A stretch of DNA of 64,000 bases from assembly GCA_018780645.1 (NCBI GenBank), contig JADMJJ010000020.1, forward strand, positions 1 to 64,000. Direction: 5' to 3'. Under the pieces are notes generated by a model. The model had not been told where the DNA came from. It ran no database searches and was given only the letters and a program-made list of their open reading frames with translations. This DNA comes from Burkholderiaceae bacterium (lineage in GTDB: Bacteria > Pseudomonadota > Gammaproteobacteria > Burkholderiales > Burkholderiaceae_C). This document shows positions 23,055 through 33,034 of this stretch, in pieces; the first letter of the stretch is position 1, and each line of letters starts with the position of its first letter. A program made the position numbers and the translations under genes.

Positions 23055-24926
23055 ATGAACCGTTACCCGCTGTGGAAGTACGCGATGCTGTTGGTCGCGC
23101 TGCTCGTCGGCCTGATCTACTCCCTGCCGAACGTGTTCGGTGAGGCCCCTGCCGTGCAGGTGTCCAGCGGCCGCGCCACGCTGAAGCTCGACGCCAGCGT
23201 CGTCGCGCCGATCGAGAAGGCCCTGGCCGCGGCCGGCATCAAGCCCGACTTCGTGCTGTTCGAGGGCAATTCGGCCAAGGCCCGCTTCGCCGATACCGAC
23301 ACCCAGATCAAGGCCAAGGACGCGATCAGCAAGGCGCTGAACCCCGATCCGGCCGACCCGAGCTACATCGTCGCCCTGAACCTGCTGTCGCGTTCGCCGA
23401 CCTGGCTGGCGCAGTTGCATGCACTACCCATGTATCTCGGGCTGGACCTGCGAGGCGGTGTCCACTTCCTGATGCAGGTCGACATGAAGACGGCGCTGAC
23501 CAAGAAGGCCGAATCGCTGACCGGTGACGTGCGCACCCTGCTGCGCGACAAGAACATCCGCCACGCCGGCATCACCCGCGACGGCAACACCGTCGAGGTG
23601 CGCTTCAAGGACCAGGCGGTGCTGAACCAGGCCCGTGACCTGCTGACCACGCAGGTGCCCGATGTGCAGTGGACCCCGCTGCCCGAAGGCTCAGAGTTCA
23701 AGCTCAGCGGCGCGCTGAAGCCCGCTGCCGCCGTCGCGGTGCAGGAAACCGCGCTGAAGCAGAACATCACCACCCTGCACAACCGCGTCAACGAACTCGG
23801 CACGACCGAGCCGGTGATACAGCAGCAGGGGCTGGATCGCATCGTCGTGCAACTGCCCGGCGTGCAGGACACCGCCCGCGCCAAGGACATCATCGGCCGC
23901 ACCGCCACGCTGGAAATGCGCATGGTGGACGACAGCGCCGAGGCCGCCGCGGCGGCCGTGGGCTCCGGCCCCGTGCCCTTTGGCACCGAGCGCTATGTTG
24001 AACGCGGCGGAGCCCCGCTGATCGTCAAGCGCGCGGTCATCATCACCGGTGACAACCTGACCGATGCCCAGGCCGGTTTCGACGGCCAGAACCAGGAGCC
24101 TGCGGTGCACCTGACGGTGGACGCAAAGGGCGGCCGCATTCTCAAGGACGTGACCCGCGAGAACGTCGGCAAGCGCATGGCCATCCTCTTGTTCGAGAAG
24201 GGCAAGGGCGAGGTCATCACCGCGCCGGTGATACGCAGCGAACTCGGCAACAAGTTCCAGATCTCGGGCCGCATGAGCACCACCGAGGCGGCCGACACGG
24301 CCCTCCTGCTGCGCGCCGGCTCGCTGGCCGCGCCGATGGAAATCATCGAGGAGCGCACCATAGGCCCGAGCCTGGGTGCCGAGAACATTGCCAAGGGCAT
24401 CAACAGCGTGATCTTCGGCTTCAGCGCCGTGGCGCTGTTCATGTGCCTGTACTATCTGCTGTTCGGCGTCTTTTCGTCGCTGGCCCTGGCCTTCAACCTG
24501 CTGCTGCTGGTGGCCCTGCTGTCGATGCTGGGCGTGACCCTGACCTTGCCAGGCATTGCCGCCATTGCGCTGACCCTGGGCATGGCCATCGACGCCAATG
24601 TGCTGATCAACGAGCGGGTGCGTGAGGAGTTGCGCAATGGCTCGGCGCCGCAATCGGCGATCTCGGCCGGCTACGAGCGGGCCTTTGCCACCATCCTGGA
24701 CTCGAACATCACGACCCTGATCGCCGGCCTGGCCCTGCTGGCCTTCGGTTCCGGCCCGGTGCGCGGTTTTGCCATCGTGCACTGCCTGGGCATCCTGACC
24801 TCGATGTTCTCGTCGGTGGTGTTCTCGCGCGGCCTGGTCAACCTCTGGTACGGCCGCCAGAAGAAGCTCAAATCGGTGTCGATCGGCCAGATCTGGCGTC
24901 CCGACGGCGACACCACCCAAGCCTAA
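23055..24926 (+). CDS. secD: Protein translocase subunit SecD
   Basis: 623 residues. The first membrane helix is near the start (MLLVALLVGLIYSLPNVFG), followed by the large periplasmic domain. LGLDLRGGVHFLMQVD is the family motif. Five more membrane helices close the protein, including AIALTLGMAIDANVLINERV. SecD and SecF use the proton gradient to complete protein export. The gene is followed 12 bases later by secF. Confidence 0.97.
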   Translation: MNRYPLWKYAMLLVALLVGLIYSLPNVFGEAPAVQVSSGRATLKLDASVVAPIEKALAAAGIKPDFVLFEGNSAKARFADTDTQIKAKDAISKALNPDPADPSYIVALNLLSRSPTWLAQLHALPMYLGLDLRGGVHFLMQVDMKTALTKKAESLTGDVRTLLRDKNIRHAGITRDGNTVEVRFKDQAVLNQARDLLTTQVPDVQWTPLPEGSEFKLSGALKPAAAVAVQETALKQNITTLHNRVNELGTTEPVIQQQGLDRIVVQLPGVQDTARAKDIIGRTATLEMRMVDDSAEAAAAAVGSGPVPFGTERYVERGGAPLIVKRAVIITGDNLTDAQAGFDGQNQEPAVHLTVDAKGGRILKDVTRENVGKRMAILLFEKGKGEVITAPVIRSELGNKFQISGRMSTTEAADTALLLRAGSLAAPMEIIEERTIGPSLGAENIAKGINSVIFGFSAVALFMCLYYLLFGVFSSLALAFNLLLLVALLSMLGVTLTLPGIAAIALTLGMAIDANVLINERVREELRNGSAPQSAISAGYERAFATILDSNITTLIAGLALLAFGSGPVRGFAIVHCLGILTSMFSSVVFSRGLVNLWYGRQKKLKSVSIGQIWRPDGDTTQA

Positions 24927-24938
24927 TCGAGCCCCATC

Positions 24939-25976
24939 ATGGAATTCTTCCGCATCAAACGGGACATCCCGTTCATGAAACACGCGTTGGTACTCAACGC
25001 GATTTCCTTCATTACTTTCATCGCCGCGGTGTTCTTCATCGTCACTCGCGGCCTGTATTTCTCGATCGAGTTCACCGGCGGCACCGTCATCGAACTGGAG
25101 TACGCGCAGGCGGCCGACATCGCCAAGACACGCGAGGTGGTCGAGCACATGGGCTTCGGCGAAGTCCAGGTGACCAAGTTCGGCACCTCGCACGATGTGC
25201 TGATACGTCTGCCGCTGCGCGGCGAGGCCAAGGCCACCGACGTCGTCGCCCGCGTGTTCGGTGAGCTGTGCAAGGCCGAGAGCGGCACCGTCTCGTCCAA
25301 GCAGTTCGTCAGCGACAAGGGTGAGGCGATTGCCAAGCAGGTCTGCACGACGGCGGCCAATGTCGAGCCGCTGAAGCTGCAGCGCAGCGAGTTCGTCGGC
25401 CCCTCGGTCGGCGCAGAGCTTGCCGAGGACGGCGCCAAGGCTCTGCTGGTCACGGTGATCGGCATCATGATCTACCTGGCATTCCGCTTCGAATGGAAGT
25501 TCGCGGTGGCCGGTATCGTCGCCAATCTGCACGATGTGGTCATCATTCTGGGCTTCTTCGCCTTCTTCCAGTGGGAGTTCTCCCTCTCGGTGCTGGCGGC
25601 GGTGCTGGCGGTGCTGGGCTATTCGGTCAACGAGTCGGTGGTTATCTTCGACCGGATCCGCGAGGCCTTCCGCAAGTTCCGCAAGATGAACACCCACGAG
25701 GTCATCGACCACGCCATCACCAGCACGACCAGCCGGACCATCATCACCCACGGCAGCACGCTGATGATGGTGCTGGCGATGCTGTTCTTCGGTGGCCAGA
25801 CCCTGCACTACTTCGCGGTGGCGCTGTCGATCGGTATCCTGTTCGGCATCTACTCATCGGTGTTCGTCGCTGCGGCGATCGCGATGTGGCTGGGTGTCAA
25901 GCGCGAAGACCTGATCAAGACCACAGTCAACAAGGACGGCGACCCGGATGATCCAAATGCCGGGGCCGTGGTGTAG
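24939..25976 (+). CDS. secF: Protein translocase subunit SecF
   Basis: 345 residues with six membrane helices. The motif SIEFTGGTVIELEYAQ matches the conserved region after the first helix, and VNESVVIFDRIRE and ITSTTSRTIITHGSTLMMV match the C-terminal half. It works with SecD and YajC at the inner membrane and is in the usual gene order. Confidence 0.97.
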   Translation: MEFFRIKRDIPFMKHALVLNAISFITFIAAVFFIVTRGLYFSIEFTGGTVIELEYAQAADIAKTREVVEHMGFGEVQVTKFGTSHDVLIRLPLRGEAKATDVVARVFGELCKAESGTVSSKQFVSDKGEAIAKQVCTTAANVEPLKLQRSEFVGPSVGAELAEDGAKALLVTVIGIMIYLAFRFEWKFAVAGIVANLHDVVIILGFFAFFQWEFSLSVLAAVLAVLGYSVNESVVIFDRIREAFRKFRKMNTHEVIDHAITSTTSRTIITHGSTLMMVLAMLFFGGQTLHYFAVALSIGILFGIYSSVFVAAAIAMWLGVKREDLIKTTVNKDGDPDDPNAGAVV

Positions 25977-26018
25977 AGTCGAATCGAGACGCAACCCGAG
26001 ACCGACCCAAGCCCATTC

Positions 26019-28310
26019 ATGCTGAACGCCGCAAGTTCCAAAGCCCTGGCCACCCAGGCGCGGCGTATCTATATCGAGGCGCTGCTTCGGGCGCTGCCCG
26101 GGCTGATACAGACGCTGAGCGAAACCACGCGCCAGCTGCTGATGCAGCCGGCCGAATATGCGGTGCAGGTGGCGCGGCGTGACGGGGTCAACACCTGGCA
26201 GCGCCACCACGCGACCTGGCATATCAAGTTGGCCGACACACTGCGTCAGGCCGCCCAGCATGGTGTCAATGTCGCCCATGCGCCGGAGCTGACGACCGGA
26301 CGCGACCAGATGTCGCTGGTCGACGACGACACGATCGAGCGCGAGATCCACAGCTCGCGCCTGGCCCTGTCCATCATGGACAAGGCGACCTGGGAGTTCA
26401 GCGACCTGCGCAACCGTATCTCGATGCTGGAGCAGCAGGAGGAGCTCAGTGCCCAGGACCTGCTGCGCGCTCATGTGGTGGCTCGCATCGTGCTGGATAC
26501 CTGGCACAGCAGCGGCCTGACGAACGCCGAATGGCAGATGCTGCAGACCGTGCTGCATGACGAGCTCTCGCTGCTCACCGGCGAGGCCTATCACGAGACC
26601 AACCGCTGGCTGGTCGGCCAGAACGTGCTGCCCGAGGTGGATCTGCGGCCGATGATCCGGCGCACCGGCGCCTCTTCCGGCCCGAGTTCCGGCAGCGTTG
26701 GTGCCACCGGCGTTGGCGCGCCCTCGCGGTACAACAGCCAGCCGGGGTCCGACACCCAGCCGTCCGCCCATGTGGCCGGCGACGAAACCCGGGTCATGAC
26801 ACGAGCAGGCAGTCTGGGCGGCCGCGCCACTGCCCATGCCGAGGCGGTGCTGGGCCGGTTGAACCGGCTAATTGGTCGCCAGTTGCCCGAGTTCGTCGCC
26901 ACCCAGGCCCACCCGAACCAGCGCCAGTCCATGTCGCCCAAGCTGACCGCAGCGATGGACCTGGCCGAGGAGATGGCGCGCAAGCGTGTGGCCTTCGGTG
27001 ACGTGGCGGCCAGCAAGGGGTCGTCGCTGCTGGAGGAGTTGCAGCAGCGCAAGCAGACGCTGAAGAAGGCCGCCGAGACGCCGGCCGAGCGGGCCACGAT
27101 CGAAATCGTGGCGCTGCTGTTCCAGGCCATCCTGACCGAGGAGCGCATCCCGGCCTCGATGCGCGTGTGGTTCGCCCGCCTGCAGATGCCGGTGCTGCGC
27201 GTGGCCGTCAGCGAGCCTGATTTCTTCGCTGCCACCGATCACCCGGCGCGTCGGCTGATCGACCGCATGGGCGCCTGCGTGATGGGTTTCAACGCTTCCG
27301 CGGGCGAGGTCGGCCAGTCGCTGGAGAAGGAGATCAAGCGGGTGGTGCAGGTCGTCGAGGCCTATCCGGACACGGGGCGACGCGTTTTCCAGACCGTTTT
27401 GACCGAGTTCGAGAAGTTCCTCGACCACTATTTCAAGAACGAGAACCTGACCACCAGGAAGGGGGTGTCGCTGGCCCAGCAGGTCGAGCAGCGCGAGACC
27501 TTGGCGATACAGTTCACCATCGAGCTGCGCAAGATGCTCAACGAGGTGCCGGTGCAGGACGGTGTGCGCGAATTCCTGTTCCAGGTCTGGGCCGATGTGC
27601 TGGCCGTCACCGCCGTGCGCTCGGGCCCCCAGGCCGATGCCACGCGGCTGATGAAACGCGCCGCCGCCGACCTGATCTGGTCGGCCAGCGCCAAGGTCTC
27701 GCGCGAGGAACGAGCCGAGGTCATACGCCGGCTGCCGCCGCTGCTCAAGACGCTGCGCGAGGGCATGGGCCATGCCGGCCTCCCCGCGGCCAAGCAGGAC
27801 GAGTACATCCGCACCTTGAACAACTCACTTGCCGCGGCCTTCACCGCCAAGGCGGCGGCCATTCCGCGCGAGCGGCTGGAAGAGTTGATGGAGCAGCTCG
27901 AGGCGCTGGAAGAGATGTTGCCCGAGTCGGAAGATGTTCAGATCAACGAATCGATGGTGCGCGACCTGTCCGGCCACGAGAGCGAAGACCTGGAGGTAGT
28001 GGCCGATGGCGGCACAGCGCCGACACCTGCCATGCTGGCCTGGGCGCGCGAGTTGCAGGTCGGCAGCTGGTACATGCTGGACTACCGGGGCCGCAACGAG
28101 CCGATGCAACTGGCCTGGCGGGGCATGCGCCGTCAGCTGGCGCTGTTTGTCTCGCCGCAGGGGCGTGGTGTGCTGTTCCAGCTGAACCGGATGGCGGCCT
28201 TCCTGCAGGCAGGGCTGTTGTTGCCGGCTCAGGATGAATCGCTGACCGTGCGGGCAACGCGCACGGCCATGGAAAAGCTGGAAGTCGATCCGACGCGGCT
28301 GCTCGGCTAG
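26019..28310 (+). CDS. DUF1631 family protein
   Basis: 763 residues with no signal peptide and no membrane helix; largely helical and charged. It matches the betaproteobacterial DUF1631 family in length and in segments such as RRDGVNTWQRHHATWHIKLAD near the start and SWYMLDYRGRNEPMQLAWRG near the end. The C-terminal region resembles the beta-barrel type seen in PilZ-like c-di-GMP domains, but I cannot confirm the RxxxR motif. No function is established for the family. It follows secF by 42 bases and ends at strong hairpins. Confidence 0.8.
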   Translation: MLNAASSKALATQARRIYIEALLRALPGLIQTLSETTRQLLMQPAEYAVQVARRDGVNTWQRHHATWHIKLADTLRQAAQHGVNVAHAPELTTGRDQMSLVDDDTIEREIHSSRLALSIMDKATWEFSDLRNRISMLEQQEELSAQDLLRAHVVARIVLDTWHSSGLTNAEWQMLQTVLHDELSLLTGEAYHETNRWLVGQNVLPEVDLRPMIRRTGASSGPSSGSVGATGVGAPSRYNSQPGSDTQPSAHVAGDETRVMTRAGSLGGRATAHAEAVLGRLNRLIGRQLPEFVATQAHPNQRQSMSPKLTAAMDLAEEMARKRVAFGDVAASKGSSLLEELQQRKQTLKKAAETPAERATIEIVALLFQAILTEERIPASMRVWFARLQMPVLRVAVSEPDFFAATDHPARRLIDRMGACVMGFNASAGEVGQSLEKEIKRVVQVVEAYPDTGRRVFQTVLTEFEKFLDHYFKNENLTTRKGVSLAQQVEQRETLAIQFTIELRKMLNEVPVQDGVREFLFQVWADVLAVTAVRSGPQADATRLMKRAAADLIWSASAKVSREERAEVIRRLPPLLKTLREGMGHAGLPAAKQDEYIRTLNNSLAAAFTAKAAAIPRERLEELMEQLEALEEMLPESEDVQINESMVRDLSGHESEDLEVVADGGTAPTPAMLAWARELQVGSWYMLDYRGRNEPMQLAWRGMRRQLALFVSPQGRGVLFQLNRMAAFLQAGLLLPAQDESLTVRATRTAMEKLEVDPTRLLG

Positions 28311-28311
28311 C

Positions 28312-28375
28312 CTTGCGGCCTGCAGGCCGCAAGTCCTTCGCCAGCCACGATTCAGCCCGCAGGGGCTGAATCGTG
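28312..28375. terminator. Two perfect hairpins between convergent DUF1631 gene and smg
   Basis: A 22-base perfect palindrome (28312-28333) is followed by a 13-base perfect stem, CACGATTCAGCCC (28346-28358) with 28363-28375, loop GCAG. The pair fills the 72-base gap between two convergent genes. Neither has a T run. A bidirectional terminator or an intergenic palindromic repeat is likely. Confidence 0.6.
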
Positions 28376-28382
28376 CGCGGGC

Positions 28383-28835
28383 TCAGTGGATGAGCCGGTC
28401 TTCCGGCGCCACGAACAATTCGTCCAGTATCAGCGCGTCCGGCTCCTCACCAAGGCTCCAGAACACCATCAGGACGATGATCTTCAGATCTTCCAGGTCC
28501 AGCGGGTTGCCGGGAATGGCCATCGCGCGATCGATCACCGTTTCGCGCATCGGTGGCGGCAGGACGCCGGCAGATTCGAGGAAGCTGATGAAGCCGACCG
28601 AGTCTTCGCCCAGGTGTTCGGTCTCCAGCGGCGAGTAGACGCGCAGGCTCTCGGCACCCTGCTCGCCATGGTAGCTCTGCGCCGCCACGGCCAATCCATC
28701 CAGCCAGGACAGGGCTTCCTGGATCTCGTCGGTTTCGAAACCAATGGCTGACAGCTTGCGTCGCAACTGGGCCTGGTCCGGACAGGCATCGGGGCGCCAG
28801 TAGGTTTCGTAGAGATAGACGAGCACATCAAACAT
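28383..28835 (-). CDS. smg: Smg family protein (DUF494)
   Basis: 150 residues, a full match in length to Smg. It begins MFDVLVYLYETYW and contains the helical segments LRRKLSAIGFETDEIQEAL and DLEDLKIIVLMVFWSLGEEP typical of the family. The biochemical role is not established. The family is constantly found next to dprA and def-fmt, as here. Confidence 0.92.
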   Translation of the reverse strand: MFDVLVYLYETYWRPDACPDQAQLRRKLSAIGFETDEIQEALSWLDGLAVAAQSYHGEQGAESLRVYSPLETEHLGEDSVGFISFLESAGVLPPPMRETVIDRAMAIPGNPLDLEDLKIIVLMVFWSLGEEPDALILDELFVAPEDRLIH

Positions 28836-28920
28836 GAGTTCACTATACCCCAGGGCCAGATGCCTTTCTGGGGCAAAAGGCCTCGATTTGGCTCAGTGAT
28901 TGCCCTGGTTTCTCGGCTTG

Positions 28921-30018
28921 TCAGCCGCTGAACCGGCGCTGAAACAGTTGGCCCGGCAGGCGCTGGATCCGGCCCTCCAGCTCCAGTTCCAGCAGGCGGG
29001 CGCTGAGGTGGGCGGCGTCCTCGCCGGTGCGCGCCATCAGCGCGTCCAGGCTCACCGGGTCATGGCCCAGGGCCTGCAGCAGGCTGCTCTCCGCCGTGGC
29101 CGGCTCGGGCGCTGCGACCGTGCGAGGCCGTGGCTCCTGGCGCAGTTCGTCGAGGATGTCCTGGGCCGTGGCCACCAGCTTGGCACCCTGCTGTATCAGC
29201 TGGTGGCAGCCCCGGGACAGCGATGCGTGGATGGAGCCGGGTATGGCGAATACCTCGCGCCCGGCCTCGGCCGCCAGCCGGGCGGTGATCAGCGAGCCCG
29301 ATTGCAGTGCGGCCTCGACCACCAGGGTGCCACGGGTCAGGCCGGCGATCAGCCGGTTGCGCTGTGGAAAGTTGGCCGCCAGCGGGGCCGTGCCAAGTGG
29401 GTATTCGCTCACCAGCAAGCCATCGCGAGCAATGCGTCGGGCAAGTTGCTGGTGGCGCTTGGGATAGGCGTTGTCGAGGCCAGTGCCAAGCACGGCGATG
29501 GTACTGCCGGGGCCCAGCAAGGCGCCCTCATGGGCGGCACCGTCGATGCCCAGGGCCAGGCCGGAGACCACACACCAGCCGGCCCGACTCAATTCACGGG
29601 CCAGGCCACGGGCGTTGTCACAGCCCTGCGGGCTGCAGCTGCGGCTGCCGACGATGGCGATGCCGGGTCGGCTCAGCAGTTCCCGGTGCCCATCCAGATA
29701 GAGCAGCAGGGGCGGATCGGCCGTCTGCAGCAGGGCTTCGGGATAGTCGACGTCGCCCAGGGCCAGCAGGCTGCGCGGCGAGTCGCTGGGGGCAACCAGC
29801 CAGTCGCAAGTGGTGTGAAGCAGACGTTCCCAGCGCTCGGGCACTTGAGCCAGGGCGGCCGCAATGGGCGCGCCGACCACGCTGCGCCAACTGTTCGGCG
29901 CGGCGGCAAATACGGCCTCGGGTGAGCCGAATGCTGCTAGCAACCGGCGCGCGGACTCCCGGCCTACGCCCGGTGTTTCCAGCAGGCGCAGCCAGGATCC
30001 GAGCTCTTCGCGGTCCAT
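28921..30018 (-). CDS. dprA: DNA-processing protein DprA
   Basis: 365 residues. The Rossmann-like core is clear: GIAIVGSRSCSPQGCDNARG, SGLALGIDGAAHEGAL, and LVVEAALQSGSLITARLAAE with AGREVFAIPGS. A C-terminal winged helix (LDALMARTGEDAAHLSARLL) is retained. DprA protects incoming single-stranded DNA and loads RecA in natural transformation. It lies between the LysM-protein gene and smg, in the usual betaproteobacterial order. Confidence 0.95.
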   Translation of the reverse strand: MDREELGSWLRLLETPGVGRESARRLLAAFGSPEAVFAAAPNSWRSVVGAPIAAALAQVPERWERLLHTTCDWLVAPSDSPRSLLALGDVDYPEALLQTADPPLLLYLDGHRELLSRPGIAIVGSRSCSPQGCDNARGLARELSRAGWCVVSGLALGIDGAAHEGALLGPGSTIAVLGTGLDNAYPKRHQQLARRIARDGLLVSEYPLGTAPLAANFPQRNRLIAGLTRGTLVVEAALQSGSLITARLAAEAGREVFAIPGSIHASLSRGCHQLIQQGAKLVATAQDILDELRQEPRPRTVAAPEPATAESSLLQALGHDPVSLDALMARTGEDAAHLSARLLELELEGRIQRLPGQLFQRRFSG

Positions 30019-30040
30019 CGCTGCAGCCCCGTGGGCCGGG

Positions 30041-31228
30041 CTAGGGCTGGCTGAAGGCGTCGCCGGGCTTGACCGGCTCCTGCACCGAGAGTATCAGCGC
30101 GTAGGAGACTCGCTCGAATACCCGGAACACGAACAGCAGACCATGACGCTCGTCGGGCAGTTTCAGCTCCGGCCGCTTGGCATCGGTCGTGTCAATCACC
30201 GTGCGGCCGGCGCGCCACAGCGCCAGCACATGACCACGCTCGACGCCATCGCGGGCGCCGCGGTTAAGCGCCACGATCTGGTTCTGGCCGGCGGTCAGCG
30301 CCTCGCCGTAGATCGACACAAGTTGGCCGCTGACAGGCTTGTCCGGGGAGTGCGGTACATAGCTGGTGAACTCGCGCGGCGGAATCGGCGCCAGTCGGTC
30401 ACCTACGCCCACTTCCTGGCGGATGCTGGTGATGGTGATGGTGGCTGGCACCTCGCGGGTCTTGCCGTCGGGCAGCTTCTGTTCGTCGGCGGCGCGGGTG
30501 TGCTCGGCCGTGCCCAGATAGCCGGCCTCGTAGCCAAGTATCTCGCGGGTGCCGGGGTCCAGCAGCGGTTTTGGTTGACGGAACAAGCGGTACTCGCGGG
30601 CCTGGCTGAGGTCACCGCGCACATAGGCCACATCGCCGCGCGACAGCATCACGCGACCCTCCTGGGCCGCCACGATGCGCGGAGCCTGGTTCAGCGCGTC
30701 GCTGTCGAATACCACGGCCTCGTTCAGGAAGGGGGCGATCAGGTGCAGCGGGAGCGAGGTGATCGGACTCTTGTCCACCGCCGATGAGCGGATCTGCGGG
30801 CTCAGCCTTACATTGCTGCCGCCGGTGGCGCCGCCCAGGTTCTGCGCCAGTTGCAGCCGCGCGCGGCCGTCCACCTTGACCAGCAGCAAGACCTGGCCTG
30901 GGTAGATCAGGTGCGGGTTGCGGATCTGCTCCATATTCATGCCCCACAGCTCGGGCCAGCGCCAGGGGCTTTTCAGGAACAGGCTGGAGATATGCCACAG
31001 GGTGTCGCCGGCCTGCACGGTGTGCGAGTCTGGGGCGTTGGGCGAGAGCTCGGACAATGGCACGCCGGCCTGGGCGACCCTGCCGGCGGTGTCACGCTGT
31101 TCAGTGGTGATGGGAAAGTTGGCAGCGGCTGCGGGGGCGCTCAGCAGGCTGCTTCCTATCAGGGCGCCCAGCAGGCTCAGCAATAGGTGTGAGCGCTTGG
31201 AGGCGGCGACAGGCATGCAACAGGTCAT
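30041..31228 (-). CDS. LysM-domain cell-wall-binding protein
   Basis: 395 residues from the ATG at 31228, with GGGAGA just upstream; the longer frame to 31354 enters the shared promoter region. An N-terminal signal (LLLSLLGALIGSSLLSAP, AAAA) is followed by one LysM domain (HTVQAGDTLWHISSLFL to LIYPGQVLLLV) that binds peptidoglycan. The rest, about 280 residues, is a beta-rich domain seen in the LysM proteins that sit beside dprA in betaproteobacteria. It is divergent from def. Its exact role is unknown. Confidence 0.88.
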   Translation of the reverse strand: MTCCMPVAASKRSHLLLSLLGALIGSSLLSAPAAAANFPITTEQRDTAGRVAQAGVPLSELSPNAPDSHTVQAGDTLWHISSLFLKSPWRWPELWGMNMEQIRNPHLIYPGQVLLLVKVDGRARLQLAQNLGGATGGSNVRLSPQIRSSAVDKSPITSLPLHLIAPFLNEAVVFDSDALNQAPRIVAAQEGRVMLSRGDVAYVRGDLSQAREYRLFRQPKPLLDPGTREILGYEAGYLGTAEHTRAADEQKLPDGKTREVPATITITSIRQEVGVGDRLAPIPPREFTSYVPHSPDKPVSGQLVSIYGEALTAGQNQIVALNRGARDGVERGHVLALWRAGRTVIDTTDAKRPELKLPDERHGLLFVFRVFERVSYALILSVQEPVKPGDAFSQP

Positions 31229-31514
31229 CAGGGGCTCTCCCGCGCTTGCAACCCGGTGGCTCCGGGTCTTGCGCCGTCTAGGGGTCATGGGGGCAATCAG
31301 GGCCGAATTGAGGCAAGCTCGGCAGGCTGGTCCAACTTCGGCGAAAATCCTCATTTGATTTCACAGATTCTGCCCCTAAACCCTTGATGTCGCAAACAAA
31401 TGCGCCGCTGCAGGCGGTTCTTGTGAGGCCTGTCACAAGTGCTCACCCTGTGTTGCGGCGACGCTGCAACAGCGTGCCGTTTCCCGCGACGTCGACCGGT
31501 TTGGCATCACACCC

Positions 31515-32033
31515 ATGGCGACATTGAACATACTGAGATTCCCCGACCCTCGCCTGCACACCGTGGCCAAACCTGTGGCCGAGGTGGATCAGCGCATCCG
31601 CACCCTGGTGGCCGACATGCTGGCCACCATGTATGCGGCCGACGGCGTCGGCCTGGCCGCCACCCAGGTGGATGTGCATGAGCGGGTGGTCGTGATCGAT
31701 GTGTCCGAGCAACGCGACACGCCCCTGGTGCTGATCAACCCGGAGCTGATTGCCAAGAGCGACGAGATGATGGTCGGCGACGAGGGCTGCCTGTCGGTGC
31801 CGACCATCTATGACACGGTGCAGCGCCATGCCCGCGTCACCGTGCGCGCGCTTGACCGCGACGGCAAGAGCTTCGACCTGCCGGCCGAGGACCTGCTGTC
31901 GGTCTGCATCCAGCACGAGATGGACCACCTGATGGGCAAGGTCTTCGTCGAATACCTGAGCCCGCTGAAGCGCGAGCGCATCAAGACCAAGATGTTGAAG
32001 AAGACCCGCGACGAGCAGGGCAAGCAGCGCTGA
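31515..32033 (+). CDS. def: Peptide deformylase
   Basis: 172 residues. The three family motifs are intact: [15 protein letters not shown] and [10 protein letters not shown], supplying the metal Cys, two metal His and the catalytic Glu. It removes the formyl group from nascent proteins. Its stop overlaps the fmt start, and the two enzymes act at opposite ends of the same cycle. The region upstream is a 286-base divergent gap to the LysM gene with no strong promoter that I could define. Confidence 0.97.
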   Translation: MATLNILRFPDPRLHTVAKPVAEVDQRIRTLVADMLATMYAADGVGLAATQVDVHERVVVIDVSEQRDTPLVLINPELIAKSDEMMVGDEGCLSVPTIYDTVQRHARVTVRALDRDGKSFDLPAEDLLSVCIQHEMDHLMGKVFVEYLSPLKRERIKTKMLKKTRDEQGKQR

Positions 32034-32980
32034 TGGGGAAGCTGATCTTCGCCGGCACCCCGGAGTTTGCCGCCGTTGCACTGGCGCGGCTGTATGCCGC
32101 CGGCTTCGAGATCGCCCTGGTGCTGACCCAGCCCGACCGCCCGGCCGGCCGCGGGCTGAAGCTGCTGCCCTCGGCGGTCAAGCAGTTCGCGCTGGACCAC
32201 GGCATCCCGGTCGCCCAGCCGCGCAGCCTGCGCCTGGACGGCAAGTACCTGGACGATGCCCAGGCCGCCCGCCAGGCCTTGTTGGACGCTGGCGCGGACG
32301 TGATGGTCGTCGCCGCCTACGGCCTGATTCTGCCGCAATGGGTGCTGGATCTTCCGCCGCGGGGTTGCCTGAACATCCACGGCTCGCTGCTGCCGCGCTG
32401 GCGTGGCGCCGCGCCTATTCACCGTGCGATCGAGGCCGGCGACGGCGAGACCGGCATCACCATCATGCAGATGGATGCCGGCCTGGACACTGGCGCGATG
32501 TTGCTGAAGGAAGCGGTGGTGATACGCCCCGATGACAGCACGGCCAGCCTGCACGACCGCCTGGCGGACTTGGGCGGAAGGCTGATTGTTGAAGCCCTGC
32601 AGACCAGCGAGCTGCAGCCCACGCCACAGCCGGCCGAAGGCGTGACCTACGCCCACAAGATAGAGAAAGCCGAGTCTGCGATCGATTGGGCGCTGCCGGC
32701 GCGGCAGATCGAGAGGCGCCTGCGCGCCTTCGACCCGTTCCCGGGCGCCAGCACGGTCATCGAAGGCGAAGTCATCAAGGTCTGGCGTGCCGAACTCGTC
32801 GATCAGGCCGGCCCGGCCGGCACCGTGCTGGCCTTGGACGACACCGGCCCGGTGGTTGCCTGCGGCGAGCAGGCGCTGCGCCTGACCGAGCTGCAGCGCC
32901 CCGGCGGCAAGCGCCAGCCGGCCCGCGCCTTTCTTCAAGCCAAGCCGCTGGCGCCAGGGGTGATACTGGGCGACAGTTGA
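32033..32980 (+). CDS. fmt: Methionyl-tRNA formyltransferase
   Basis: 315 residues. Motifs are [17 protein letters not shown] at the start, the catalytic region [20 protein letters not shown] and [10 protein letters not shown], then the C-terminal OB-like tRNA-binding domain. It formylates the initiator Met-tRNA. It overlaps def by one base (TGATG). Confidence 0.97.
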   Translation: MGKLIFAGTPEFAAVALARLYAAGFEIALVLTQPDRPAGRGLKLLPSAVKQFALDHGIPVAQPRSLRLDGKYLDDAQAARQALLDAGADVMVVAAYGLILPQWVLDLPPRGCLNIHGSLLPRWRGAAPIHRAIEAGDGETGITIMQMDAGLDTGAMLLKEAVVIRPDDSTASLHDRLADLGGRLIVEALQTSELQPTPQPAEGVTYAHKIEKAESAIDWALPARQIERRLRAFDPFPGASTVIEGEVIKVWRAELVDQAGPAGTVLALDDTGPVVACGEQALRLTELQRPGGKRQPARAFLQAKPLAPGVILGDS

Positions 32981-33034
32981 AATCGCCGGGAGCAGCCCCC
33001 ATCTGGGCTGCTCAACCACCAGGAGGTTTGCACC

